A stretch of DNA of 64,000 bases from Thozetella sp. PMI_491 (Eukaryota > Ascomycota > Sordariomycetes > Chaetosphaeriales > Chaetosphaeriaceae). The notes under the pieces were generated by a model, which was given only the letters and a program-made list of their open reading frames with translations, was not told the origin of the DNA and did no database searches. A program made the translations under genes and the position numbers. This document shows, in pieces, positions 43,640 through 54,720 of the stretch; the first letter of the stretch is position 1, and each line of letters opens with the position of its first letter. The stretch is taken from contig MU270034.1 of NCBI GenBank assembly GCA_021432635.1, forward strand, positions 862,195 to 926,194. The letters run 5' to 3'.

Positions 43640-44294
43640 TATATAAATCAGTCGAGCTAAGGTTAAATCACTTAGTCTCGCTTATCAACTGTAATATTTA
43701 TCCAGAAGACAAGTATCTATTCGGATAGTAGGACTATATAGTCTACTATGAGAAGGCCTTTAACGAGTGTATCACTTAATAAGAGGCTAACGTCAAAGTC
43801 TCCTAAAGATTTTATATATCCACCCACTATTACTAGAGGGATATTCTACTGCTACTATATTTAAACCAGTATTTAACAATAATGTTAGTAGGACCCTGGG
43901 ATTATTTAGAGAGAACCATATGCCTCTAGCTAAGGTGCTCCCCGCTCCACTACTTCACAGCAAGGTGTTTAATACCTTTATCAAGATGACTATAGAGATA
44001 GGTTTATAGCTTAGATCAGCATATTACTTAAACCACAAGGCTAATACAGCATACAACAGTCAAGCACTACACAGGGGCGGACTGTACATAGACATACCTA
44101 TGCTTTTCATCCACGCTAGATTCGACTTTATATATGCCATACTAACGAGCCATTTAGCGGAGCCTATATGTAAGGTGTGCGAGAACCTTACCAAGGTGAC
44201 TATCGAGGTGGCGCATACTATAAGCTTTAGGAAGCCCGCCGAGGGGAACGGCGCAATTGCAAGGTTTCTCCTAGAGGAGGTGAAAGAGTGCTAG
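43640..44294 (+). pseudogene. RIP-like decayed epoxide hydrolase (alpha/beta-hydrolase) 3' half
   Basis: The C-terminal 64 codons are open and read IPMLFIHARFDFIYAILTSH, LAEPICKVCENLTKVTIEVA and HTISFRKPAEGNGAIARFLL before a TAG at 44292-44294. This matches the end of soluble epoxide hydrolases: the acid-bearing LFIHAxxD strand, the TSxLAEP helix, the GH-type His (here AH) and the EKPxEVN helix. Upstream, the frame continues with stops through AYYLNHKANTAYNSQA (family: YYMNHxANxAY) and VYYEKAFNECIT with stops. The nucleophile half is not readable. Many stops are TAA/TAG in an A+T-rich setting, as RIP produces. No function is expected. Confidence 0.65.
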
Positions 44295-45070
44295 CCTAGG
44301 TATACAGATTGGGAATATCGCAACACAAAGATCTGAAAACGGTACTAAGGGATCCGCCTCTTTCTGCGTACTGGAGGAGACCTCTCTTATTAACTCTCAG
44401 CATCGCCTGTCTACCTTTTACAATTGTAGTTCTGCTAGTCCCGTTTTATTGCACTACAAATAAGCGCCAGCTAATTTCTTGACCACTTCCTAACCGAGCG
44501 GCCAAAGGGGAAATTCAACGACTAACTAATCAGAGACCAAAAACTAATTTTCAAGCACCTCGAAGGACTGATAGAAACACTTCAGTCAGGCAGATATCTT
44601 GTATTTATTTTACACTATTCAGAAGTGTTACAAACATATATATCTACTTACTACCAGGGGTAGTAGTAGAGCTTCACTTTACCACTTTTTAGTCAAGTAG
44701 TATTTAGTACGATAACAAGCTAAAAAGCGGATATATAGAAGTAGAGTTTATTGACGCTTACAGAATAAAATGGGACAAAGAAGTAAATATACTTACTATG
44801 TATTACTTTAACTGCTATGTTTCTCTTTAGAATAATACCAGACGTATTTAATGAGACCTCCTACCAGCTTGAAAGTGCGAGCTATAACGCAGCGCTGACT
44901 CGGATTAAAAGGAGGTTTGTAGTGTAAGCTTTAGGTGAGTAGGATGGCTGCGACTGATTGTAAGAAATTTGAACTATCTAGAAATCTAGGTTTACGGCAC
45001 GTATGATAGTGTCGACACTGGTTAAGGAGAGACCCGATACTTGTTTTTGTATATCTAGCTGATATCTATA
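44295..45070. other. A+T-rich intergenic stretch
   Basis: No open frame or motif; TA-rich words dominate, similar to the decayed region just upstream. Confidence 0.4.
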
Positions 45071-45293
45071 CTAACGGTTGCAAAAAATTTGCACAGATGA
45101 AGCAACCCATCTTAATAAGTCTGCTCACCCCCCGGGAATTTATTTAGTAAAGAGAGTGTCTGTGAATAAATCCTCCATGCTAACGGTTGCGGAACTACCT
45201 CCCTCGCAGAGACAGCGACACATCTTAGTCAGCGGCCCCGCCTCGCCCCCCGAACTTATTTGGGTGTTTATAGAGAGTGTCTGAAAATAAAGG
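45071..45293. repeat. Imperfect tandem duplication, about 110-bp unit, two copies
   Basis: Units 45071-45179 and 45180-45293 both begin CTAACGGTTGC. They share ACCCATCTTA/ACACATCTTA, a C-run, TTATTT and the block AGAGAGTGTCTG(T)(G)AAATAAA. The copies differ by many substitutions. Confidence 0.6.
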
Positions 45294-45343
45294 TTCTAGC
45301 TTGACGCCGCTAGAATAAAATCTCTTCTCGACGTTTAGCGATT

Positions 45344-45658
45344 TTAAGCCCAGGCAGCTTCGCAGATCAGAACCTTATATCCAGTTTCACACTCTTTGCC
45401 GTAATTAGCCTTGCAACTCGGGTCAATCGTACCCATGGCTACGAGTTGATTAAGATTATGGTTCGCAGTCGTCGCCTGCACCATTGAATAGTCGCTGGGT
45501 CTATCCCATTGGCGGAGAGTTGACTTTCCACAGTGAGGAGCATCTCCATGCCAGCGGCATACTGGAGCTCTTTCTCCATCTCCGTCCCGGCAGTAGCCTT
45601 TTGCTAGGACCGCAGCAACAAAAACCGTAGTAACTGTAAGAAGGCTCGCGTATTGCAT
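45344..45658 (-). CDS. Small secreted six-cysteine protein
   Basis: A single exon of 104 aa. Residues 1-19 (MQYASLLTVTTVFVAAVLA) form a signal peptide with an Ala-x-Ala-like end. The mature part is about 84 aa with six cysteines at 23, 34, 43, 82, 90 and 99, enough for three disulphides, and no membrane segment. The Cys are spaced in two groups of three around a Thr/Asn-rich middle. No named family was recognised, but size, secretion signal and cysteine content match effector-like or antimicrobial small secreted proteins. Such roles are inference. A TATATATA lies about 95 bp upstream of the ATG. The flanking DNA is A+T-rich and decayed, a common setting for such genes. Confidence 0.7.
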   Translation of the reverse strand: MQYASLLTVTTVFVAAVLAKGYCRDGDGERAPVCRWHGDAPHCGKSTLRQWDRPSDYSMVQATTANHNLNQLVAMGTIDPSCKANYGKECETGYKVLICEAAWA

Positions 45659-47720
45659 TTTGCGTAGAATTTTGGATACGTGGATTGGTATGTGGACTCT
45701 TTAAAACAAGTATTTAGTGTTGAAGAATTGTACTAGTGTGTAGAGAACAGTATATATACCGGATGACCTCTTGTATTAAATACTGCTAGTAAAAATTGAT
45801 CGCTGGCAGTATATTCAGCTCTAAGTTTGCTATTCGGACCGTCTGTTAAAGTAAATTGGTTCTTGATTAAGGCTACTATGAAACCGGAGAATTTTCGAAC
45901 AAGGAGGGGTAGCCCGGAACGAAGATAGCCGCGGCGAAGGGTACACGTAGAATTTTGAGACATGCCGACAATATTAGATGCACCGTCCAGGTTCAGTAGG
46001 TTGTCATCCTAAACCTAATTTCTTTGTGTTAGTTGTATACGACCGCCTACTTTCCGTCTTGCCACCATTTAGTAGTAACGATTTAACCACTCGAGCCAGC
46101 CACCTACGAGGTTATTCTTTAATAAAGTTGTATATTGTCGCAATGAAAGACTGTGCATGCAAAGAGAAAGAATAATCTTAGCTTCAGTCAGTATATCTAG
46201 CAGACATTTTATAGAATTTCTTCGTATTGGAAGAACTGTAACTAAGCTACCGACTAAGATCAGTCAATAAACGTGTTTCATACCTAAAGTTACTTCCTGA
46301 CGGATATTATTTTCAGGTTTAAACTTTTTCGCAAGTCCGAGAGAGGGCATTAGAAGATGTCTTATCGGGCGTTATAGGTTAAGCTGCGAGACAATGTCGG
46401 GGTTATGCCACATACAATTTGCGGAAAATACGCTGCTGGGTTCGATCTCGTACGGAGATGGCGGCGCTGTGTCTGACGTAGACTAGAGAGGGATCCGATG
46501 AGCAGTTAGCTGCGATTTACATTACAATGCATCAACTAAATCTTTAGAATCCACCTGTACTTGTATTTGTAGGAAGGCCCTGCAGATTACGGGGACTAAG
46601 ATAGGTAAGAATCGCGCTTCAGGTCCAGCTATCCCAGTCAGTTCGGGCCAGCCCAGTATAGTAGCTAGGAGACATGGGGGTAGAGCGCGCCTAAGGGCTC
46701 TATAGCCTATAGGCGTATAGTGCTGGTATTTCAGAGGATAGCTGGGGACATCGTAGGATTTGTAGGTAGTCTGTAGTCGTGTTAAAGCATTCCATATAAA
46801 GGCATGGCTCTCTAATAGTGCAGCTAAACAACGTCCGCTATTAACGTGGGCTGGACCTGCTAGAGCGTGGATTATATCCTAGTCCTTAGCCCCTAATTTG
46901 CGCGGCGCTATAGTAGTGCTTGTGAGAAACTGGCCTGTGCTGCCCCGAAGGGTAGATCCTGTAGGAGGTAGAGCTTATAGGCTTCCCTGCCGGTAAAGCG
47001 GCCGGGGATGCTTAAGGAGTAAAAGCGCGCCTCTGTGTCGATCGGCTAAATTGCGTTTTCTGTGCGTTAAGCAGTTTACTCTAGAACTATCGAACATTTG
47101 CACGTACTTAAGAAATGCTAGAGAACTCTATTTTCTAGCTGTATTGGATACGTCTAAGTAGAGCCAGTGTTTGTGCTTGTAGAGAGGTGAACATCTGAGC
47201 AGCAAACCATAGGTGTAGAAACCAAAAGCAATTACCGAAATTACACTAACGTAACACAATGATTATCCTGGGATCTCTTTCATTTAAATAGAACTGAAAT
47301 TGTCTAGAAAGTAGAAGTACTATAAGCCCGGGCAAAACTCCAAGACCCCGCTGGAGGATGGCTTCAAGCCACCTGTAGTCGACACTCGTAATCGAGACTT
47401 ACCATGCACGACCCGGTAGGCTGTGTAGTTTATGGCGCCCAGTAAATGGATTTCCATGTCTCAGTGACGCGTCCAAATGTATCATAATGTATTTTAATGC
47501 CTCATTTCCTCTTCTCTTTGGCAACTACTTAATAAAGGCTGCTCGGTACAGGACGAGAAAAGGAATTCAACCTGTGAAGTGAAGAACATCTCGAACGAAA
47601 TTTGGCACGACTCCTATGATTGACGGCTCAAGGATGCCGCTATCCATGTTTTATTCAACTGAACTCGCTCGCCTCGCATACAGTTTATAAATAGCGTCAA
47701 TCCCTGGTACACCAACTTGC
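45659..47720. other. 2-kb intergenic stretch with a decayed minus-strand frame
   Basis: On the minus strand, 46600-47040 reads as protein with stops at places where Gln or Arg would fit: REAYKLYLLQDLPFGAAQAS, FSQALL, then LHY and RAMPLYGML interrupted by TAG/TAA. This suggests a RIP-hit gene, perhaps from a repeat. The family is not recognised. Nothing else stands out. Confidence 0.4.
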
Positions 47721-47837
47721 GTGGTTGTGTCTCCCCCATCCACTTTAATCTACTCGGCTCTGAGTGGTTACACTCGACCCTATCCACCGCCTACACATAC
47801 ATCCGCAACTACCATCACAAAATATGAATTAGGGTTC

Positions 47838-48979
47838 ATGTTAACAATAGGTTACACTTCGCCGCCCGGACAGAATAGTTTTACTTCTTTCCCAGGCTAC
47901 GAATGTCGCTGCTGGTCAGAATTCATATCATCCCCGGCCACCACCGAGACTACTACCTATATCTCAGGAGAAGTGGTCCCATATAGATCTAGTCCAATCA
48001 CCTACACAACAAATAAAACTACTACCATCGTCATAGATCCTACACCCTGGGTTGTCTGCGACGTAATACCTGAGTACCTGGATGCGCACAATTGCAGGAG
48101 CATATCATTGCTAAAATGGGCGTCGCTGGTAATCGTTTTTATCGCCATCCACTTAACATGGTGGATCTTCGATATTCCTGTGTTGTGGCAAAAGCGCGAC
48201 AAAGGTGGTGGGCTCCGAACCTTCTTCGATATTATCTCATGGGCATGTGTGCGATCTCACTCACCGGCTATTGCAGCACTCATCGCCACCACCAAAGGCA
48301 AAGACGCGTCTCAATACGCGCGTATATACTACCTCGGCTTAAGGCGGCAAACGGAACCTCCTGAGTGGTCTACGTGGAAGTTATGTACCAGCATAGCTAC
48401 CGATATGATAAGTATATTGGCAACGGCTGTGGCTGTTTATCATGCCTGTACCTTACTAGAAATCGACCAACGCCAGGTCTTTCAGTTCAGCTTGTGGGTG
48501 TACCCTTCACTCCCCGTGGCTCTACTGGGTCTCTGCTTCTTGGTAGTGAAAAGATATTTACCGCAGTCTGGGAAAGAAACCAGTATGCTTTTCCTCTTGA
48601 TTCTATCTGTACTCATCTTCAGCGGCTTGGTAAGTGCGTCGTGTTGTGGAAATTCGACAATCCTGACGGCCATTTCCTTGGTGGATCTCTGTTATGTTTT
48701 TTATTTCATTGTTCTACCCTTTGGGATCCACCCCAAATTGATGTTTCGGTGGTGTATGCTTGCGTGGTTGATCCGTGTAGGAAGTGTGTCCTACTGCTGT
48801 CTTTAAGGAGTCAGTTTGCCGTGGTTTACATGACAATGAGAGGAATCGCGGCACTATTGGCCTGGATCGGATCAGTTTATCACATTAACGATTTAATTGG
48901 CAGGACTGCAGCTCAACAAGTCGATACCTATGAGGCTATGAGCTTCGGAGGCTTGCGACGCGGAACAGTGGAAATATAG
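47838..48979 (+). pseudogene. Multi-pass membrane protein with a probable frameshift near its end
   Basis: An open frame (47691-48806) has its first ATG at 47838. It codes for an extracellular-looking Ser/Thr/Pro part and at least five membrane segments, among them WASLVIVFIAIHLTWWIFDI, SIATDMISILATAVAVYHAC, LPVALLGLCFLVVKRYL, MLFLLILSVLIFSGLVSA and LVDLCYVFYFIVLPFGI. It stops at 48804, but coding-like sequence continues in another frame to a TAG at 48979: SQFAVVYMTMRGIAALLAWI, then GSVYHINDLIGRTAAQQVD. A one-base indel near 48780 would explain this. The residues upstream of the first ATG (TRPYPPPTHTSATTITKYEL) also look coding, so the true start may be lost or in an upstream exon. I do not recognise the family. 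Confidence 0.55.
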
Positions 48980-49419
48980 CTGTATAAACAAGTAGTTGAG
49001 AGGCTACATGCTTGCTTGACCCATCTCTAGCTTTCGTCGCTGGTATTACCAGCTATATATCCTCGTGTGAGCTGGATACAGGCTCATACAAAGCCCCATA
49101 TAGCCGGAGAGCGAACGGCCAGCAATCTGGAGAGCGAACGGCTAGCGGGGGCTGTGGGTTTCAGTATTGCTGCTGTGGATTGTTTTCCTAATCAGGTAAT
49201 ATGTCTTATAATACCTGAATTTTAATCGGAATGTTTGCGTTTATCGAGAGGCTTAAGCGGTATTGCCTTCCTAGCAGAATAAACGCTATTTTTATAGGCG
49301 CTATCAAGACTTCATTATGGAATCCTCTCGTAGTTGAGGCTTCATTTTCTTTTAACAAAGTGGTGCGTGTTCTGTTTATTGTCGTGCTTATTGTGGTGTT
49401 CCGAAATTGTGATCAATGT
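48980..49419. other. Intergenic with a short direct repeat
   Basis: GGAGAGCGAACGGC occurs twice, starting at about 49106 and 49129. No gene seen. Confidence 0.5.
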
Positions 49420-51396
49420 CTAGCATAACTGCAGCAACGAGTCAAGGGAAATCCTTCTTTTCTTTATATTGTTCCCGTTTTCTTTCGCGTTGCCCGACTG
49501 CTGATCCATATACCCTTTTTCTAGCATGAACGCAGTTCGTTCTAGGGGCCCATGAGCTTCCCGCCGCAGAACAAGTTGTCTCCTCCCTAACTCTTTTGAC
49601 ATTGGAAGCGCTCCCTGCGTCTCTGTTCCCACAACTTCGTCTAACTCCGGGTTTCGAGTTGTGCGTAGGATCACAGAGAAGGAGGCACCAAAGGAATTTC
49701 CCGAAGCCCAGATGAGGAAAAAGGCCACAGCGACGACGGCTGTAGCGAATAGAAATCCGAGACCGTATGCAATGAAGAGGTTCCGTGGACTGTAGACGTA
49801 GGCATTTTGAGAGGTGTTGACCGTGATTGGCCTCATAGGCGCCAGAGTCGAGTTTTGTCTTGATGGAGGAGCTTGGTTAGCACAAGGGGGGTCGAAGATC
49901 CGAGAACAGCAGACGTACAAAAAGTAAGCATCGCTGAAGAGACTGAGCGTAGTGTTAAGAACGATATCCTCGAGCGCCATTGCCATGGTCATATTCGCGA
50001 TAGATAGCCCCGCAGTTTTGAGGTATGGCTGCTCAAGATACTGCATCTCTGTCGTTTCGATCATTACTGACCTGGTAATTTGCGTGTTGACAGGGTCGAA
50101 GGTCTCATCGGCGGCAACAGATATGTATCCCTGTAGAATCATGCCTAGTGAGTCCATAATCGCGACATAAGCTGTCGCATCCCCAGTACAAGGGATACCA
50201 TTAAGCTCCGGGCAGATTGTTTGAGCTTGAGAACTGGAGACGCCTTCTCGAATTTTGTTCTCAACAGTCACATTTTGTTGGCCATTGACGAAAGTGAAGT
50301 TTACAGCATAAGAAGCGTTGTATAGGCCGCACTCGAGGGTAGTGTTGGCCGCCCAGGTAGGCCAGTCGTCTCCTGCCCAACCAGCCCCTTGGCCAGGAGC
50401 GAGCAAACTTGGCAAAGTCACATAGATACGTGCGAGGTCTCGGCTCCATAGGTCCACGGTGGTAAGGTTCAGTTTGAAAGTGGGTTGCTTTAGCGTTACA
50501 TTCAGGCCGTAAAGAGCTGCAGCAGCTAGTGTCTGGAAAGAGTTGGCAGGATCCAGTGGCACGTACGAGGCGAAAGCAATAGCTGATCGCCGGCATGGGC
50601 TGGGATTGCAGGTCCAGTCGTGAATCTGTGCCCAAACTTCGTCTGGGAAAGATGCAGAGCTCTTAATGGCATCTTTTGGAGCGTTGCACTTCAGGGCTGG
50701 CCCGTAGAATTCGAGAAAGTAGGTGCAGTTGGGGTGAGATGGCACGATAGGCAAGACAGAGCCCTGTGACGCAACCGCGGACATTAACCGTACGACGCGA
50801 GAGGACGGTCCGTAGTAGCTAATATTAGAGTTCTTGATTATTTGAGCCCATTTATGGATCTCTGACACATCGTAGTTGACGGACGGGATCGGGTACTGCA
50901 CTTTAGATTGGTTGGGCTGCGCGGCGAGCCGGATGCTAAGTGTGGCTGGCGTAATGACTGCAGTGAAGGGAAGCATACTTCAACAATACACCTGTCAGTC
51001 CAAATGTGTAATTCATTTTCTGAAACTCCCGTACCAAATAATTACCGCAATAATAGCAAGTGCTGGACCTTTCTTCCAAAGTTCCCAAGTCGTCAAGTGC
51101 CACACGTTATTTGCGGCACCGAAGAGCGAATCCAGGCCCTCTAAGCTCACAGACTGCGTTCTTAATGTGTACCATAGGACCTGTGTATAACTCAGGCCGA
51201 CTGCAATCGCGAGGAGTATTCTCGATGCAAACGCGAGACCGGTCCCGATTCGAAAGAACCACTCCTGCTGGTCATCGCTGCTGACTACCTGTCCGTCTAG
51301 TGAGCGGTAAAAGAGATGATGTGCGACCGCGACTAGAATACCAAGTAAAAGACTGGCGGCCATAAGGACAGGGACGGAAAGATAAACCCGCGCCAT
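49420..51396 (-). CDS. Fungal membrane protein with large glycosylated ectodomain
   Basis: Two exons, complement(49420-50977, 51035-51396), give 639 aa. The 57-bp intron joins AIIAVIIC to MLPFTAVITPATLSI in phase. Topology by eye: three membrane segments in the first 150 residues (VYLSVPVLMAASLLLGILVA, FASRILLAIAVGLSY and PALAIIAVII), a roughly 400-residue outside domain with many N-x-S/T sites and paired cysteines (CNPSPC, CPELNGIPC), then a last segment LFIAYGLGFLFATAVVAVAF and a basic tail. The word GLDSLFGAANNVWHLTTWEL matches a large group of uncharacterised fungal plasma-membrane proteins with a GLDxLF block. Function is unknown; a sensor or wall-associated role is only a guess. Confidence 0.85.
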
Positions 51397-52284
51397 TGCG
51401 TTCGTGAATATAGAGGAAGGAGATGGAAGGAGATTTTGACGTTGGAACGTCGCGGCGGGGTACTACTGTAATATGAACGGCATTGGCACAACTGCCGCGC
51501 CGCCTTGATGTAATATAAATGCAACGTAGATGCAGCTGAATCGGCATTATCGGCATTATCGGCATTATTGGCAGTATCGGTAGTATCGGCGACCCCGTCG
51601 TTGTATACAGTTGAATTCGAGTGTGTTGTCCCGCACGGTGAGCGCAGACTAGCCTCCAAGTACAGCTTCTGCGATACTCTCGCATGCAAATAGGGCGATC
51701 TATACAACCATATGTAAAGATAGAATATATAAAATTTGGCTTAGGCCTACAGCAATATGTCGCTTCTTTGCTATACTAGAATATGCATAAAAGTTCTTCA
51801 ATTTCTGGACTAAATCAAACCTCAGCTCAAATGCCCATCACACTGGCTTGTTGAGTAAGAGTTTTCTTCTGCGTACCGGGAGCGCCTGAATCAGTCCCGG
51901 GCATAGCTGGAGTTTCTATTCTAGATAAAAACATTATATAGAATAGGATCGTCTAAAATGTCACAGCACATTTAAGGGTTGGTTTTCAGATGCATCAATA
52001 TTGCCAGGACGCGGTCCTAGGTAAGAACTGCAGGCTGCAATGTTTGCCACGTTCTGTCTCATTATAAATCGAGTGATATAGAGATGAGTGCACTTGTCTC
52101 GCCAACCTCAAGAAACTCCCGCGGGTGGTAGACGATGTTGAAACGTGGAGGATAGCAAACCTATTGAATGCACTGAAAATCTCACATAGCTAACTGGGAG
52201 ATGGTTAAGTTAATTAGGCAATACAGGTCGGCTTTAGCAAGAAAGGTCCCTACTTAAACTTCTACTTAAGCTTATAGATAGGCT
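51397..52284. other. Intergenic; promoter side of the membrane protein
   Basis: Holds the minisatellite at 51541-51591. No gene was recognised. Confidence 0.45.
51541..51591. repeat. 9-bp minisatellite, five to six units
   Basis: Three exact TCGGCATTA units are followed by TTGGCAGTA, TCGGTAGTA and TCGGCG. It lies about 150 bp upstream of the membrane-protein ATG. Confidence 0.85.
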
Positions 52285-53111
52285 TCATAGTTTACATTGC
52301 GGGTATAAGACCTCGTCAGTTGGGAAGGCTAAATGGTAGTACCAGATATTACTGCCGTCCTTTAACCCCCAAGACACCCGTCGAGTTGAAAATATTTCAT
52401 CCCAATAAAAGTTCAAATAGCCAACATCGATACGCATCCAGCCAATATATGCTGGCCGGCCTGCACAGACTCGCCGGTCCTCCACATGCTCCTCGTTAAG
52501 CGCCCACACCCACGCCCTAAGCTGGTTAGGAGACAGGGCGGCTTCTTTTGCTGCTTTATACGCTTCTATATCGTTAAACTTGGTTTCTGGGGGAAAGGGC
52601 AGTTCCTCTGGCAGGTTCTTGAACGATTGCATCGAGTCGTTATTAATGATGAGACAGTTTTTGAATCGCAATTGGGCAGATTCCATGCCGGCCTGGAAAT
52701 CGTGAATCTGCGCTCTCCAGTGCTTGAAATATGCCAGAACCGTCTCCATATCGGCACCGTCGAGCTTCTCCTGATCTTCAATAACATCGGATCGATACCT
52801 GCTCCAAAACTCCTCGAGGAACGACGGCCGTTCGGATTCTCCATCATCATGCAATGGGCGGAGCTGTGCCCCAATGCGGAGAAATTTAAGCCATTTTTCA
52901 ACTCGGCCCCATAGGGTAGAAAATAGTTCGTCTGACTCTGGAGTATAGACAGTCCGGAAGACGGTAAACCCCCAGGTATGTCGATAGACTGTGGGCCTTG
53001 TGTTTATGTTAAATGTTTGGATCTTGTCCACAATATCGAATTGCTTCGTAGCCAGATAGTAGGAGAAGTCAATGGGGTCGCAAGGCGCTATGATAATAAC
53101 ATTTCTCCGTT
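52285..53111 (-). CDS. Protein of unknown function, 5' end unresolved
   Basis: A coding-like frame runs from about 53160 to the stop at 52285-52287 with no ATG in its first 140 codons. Its sequence is convincing: NVIIIAPCDPIDFSYYLATK, IQTFNINTRPTVYRHTWGFT, VFRTVYTPESDELFSTLWGR, EEFWSRYRSDVIEDQEKLDG, WVWALNEEHVEDRRVCAG and GYLNFYWDEIFSTRRVSWGL. A pyrimidine-rich acceptor ending CCCCAG at 53112 would begin this exon, so an upstream exon with the start codon is likely, or the start was lost. The protein is soluble, Trp- and acid-rich, with no known motif. Confidence 0.6.
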
Positions 53112-53889
53112 CTGGGGAGAAGAAGGTAGTGGGAGAGCAATCGGGCAGACTGCCTTCATTTTATTCACGCGGGACCCAGTGTGTCCCATGTTCCCACACC
53201 GTGCGTGCGGTCCATTACAGTGCGAGCCGATTTGTAGAGACTGTCCAATGGAACTGGTCCCCCAGATAACTTCACCGGTCTTTTTCGCCGTTCTCCACCG
53301 CCCCATCCCTAGCGCCCGTATGTAGGGAGCCAGGGTTATTAAATTTTACACCTCGCTAGGGACCCGTTGCAATCTGGTCAGGGGCCAGCTTGATTGTATC
53401 ACGTGAGGTAGCGCCTCCTTTCCTCTGTAAATAAAACCAAGTCCTCCCTTGAGGAGGCACGAGGAGGACCATCGATCCTCGTCAGGAACCAACTTAATAT
53501 GCTCTTTTCCTTTCATTACTGAGCTTTGCCCCATTTCTCTTACTGCGGTGAGAGCTCAACGAAATCGCCCGCCTTCTCACTATATCACTGACTTGAGTTG
53601 TTTCACTAGCCTTGCCTATATACTACCAGAGGTGCTGGCATTAGCCCATGCTCTGGCCGCTGGAATAAGAGGTGGTTTTGTGTGTGTGTTTTTGCGCTTG
53701 ATACGCGTTTTTTTGGACCACTGAGCGCTCCCCCCCTTCAATAGGAGTAGACGTTTGTCCTGCATTATCTTTTCTACGACTCTAATCAGGAGACAATATT
53801 ACAAGTCCCAAATCTGTTCTGACAATCGGCTCCACAGAATCTAGCGTCCCCACCACTGTATGATATCCTACGTTAGCTGCCTTCCGTCT
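53112..53889. other. Intergenic, no gene seen
   Basis: May contain the first exon of the gene at 52285-53111 (an ATG-started frame of 72 codons lies at 53088-53306 on the minus strand), but no splice donor could be chosen with confidence. Confidence 0.35.
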
Positions 53890-54720
53890 ATACGGAATGG
53901 ATTAGCAAAGTATAACGCACCAATAGCCAAACGATAAGCAACAACTGCCATAGTTCGAGCCTAAGCAACTATACTAGCCATTGGTCTAACTACCCTAGGT
54001 TCCGTTGATTGAGGGAATCCTATATTGCCAAAACTTGTTTGACAGTAAGATCTATAGAAATTTAAATCCCTATCGCGATAGGATAAGCAATTAAGTAAGA
54101 AACCCTTGATATGTTTTAATATAAAGAATAAGAAACTTACTGGTATCCCCAGATAGAGCAGCAGCTATCATATTTCAATCCTATATAGGTGTAAACACCA
54201 TCTGGTTGATTACCACGCCTTTATTAATTAAAGATACTCAACAATTGCCAACCTAGGTTGGCAGCCTGCTCTACAGAAGTTGGAATCGCCACTGCTGAAG
54301 AGAAAATTAAAAAAAAATTAGTCCAGCTTGAAAAAGATAGTTGAGTTTTACCAGCGCCTTACTAGTATCCCTAGATAGAGCAGCAACCATTGTATTTCGA
54401 TCCTAGACACGTACAGCCCTTACTACTTCCGGGGCTACAGGTCCTGTCTGGATAGGGCGTTATTTTAGTTGATTTTATCCTGGTTATAGTTGATGCTGTG
54501 GTTGTGGTTGTGGTTGTGGTTGATATTGGTATGGTTGTTGATGTTGTACTCACGGTTGATGTAGCTCCTGTGTTGTTAGTATTTAGGTCCTGATTCCACC
54601 CATAGACCGGGAGCGAGCAGTAGGCAATGCCTTGGACCAAGTGGCTGGTGCAATCTGCCGCGACAACGCCGAGCGAGGGTTGACCTGCATTAATATCGCG
54701 ATTATAGTCTTATTATTTTG
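53890..54720 (-). pseudogene. Decayed chitin-binding protein: LysM-like piece plus three hevein-type modules
   Basis: On the minus strand, 54601-54683 after an ATGCAG acceptor reads QPSLGVVAADCTSHLVQGIA then YC, the second half of a fungal LysM domain. A Thr-rich linker follows, then CTCLGSKYNGCCSI, TAG and GY (54373-54412). That is a hevein-type (ChtBD1) core in which TAG stands where TGG is found in the next copy. At about 54240-54300 SNFCRAGCQP matches the end of that module. A second core at 54145-54200 reads YTYIGLKYDSCCSIWGYQ, with two Cys positions now Tyr. A third at 53917-53972 reads SCLGSNYGSCCLSFGYWC. Fungal subgroup-C chitinases and LysM effectors combine these modules. No catalytic domain is visible. 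The G-to-A changes fit RIP. Confidence 0.6.
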
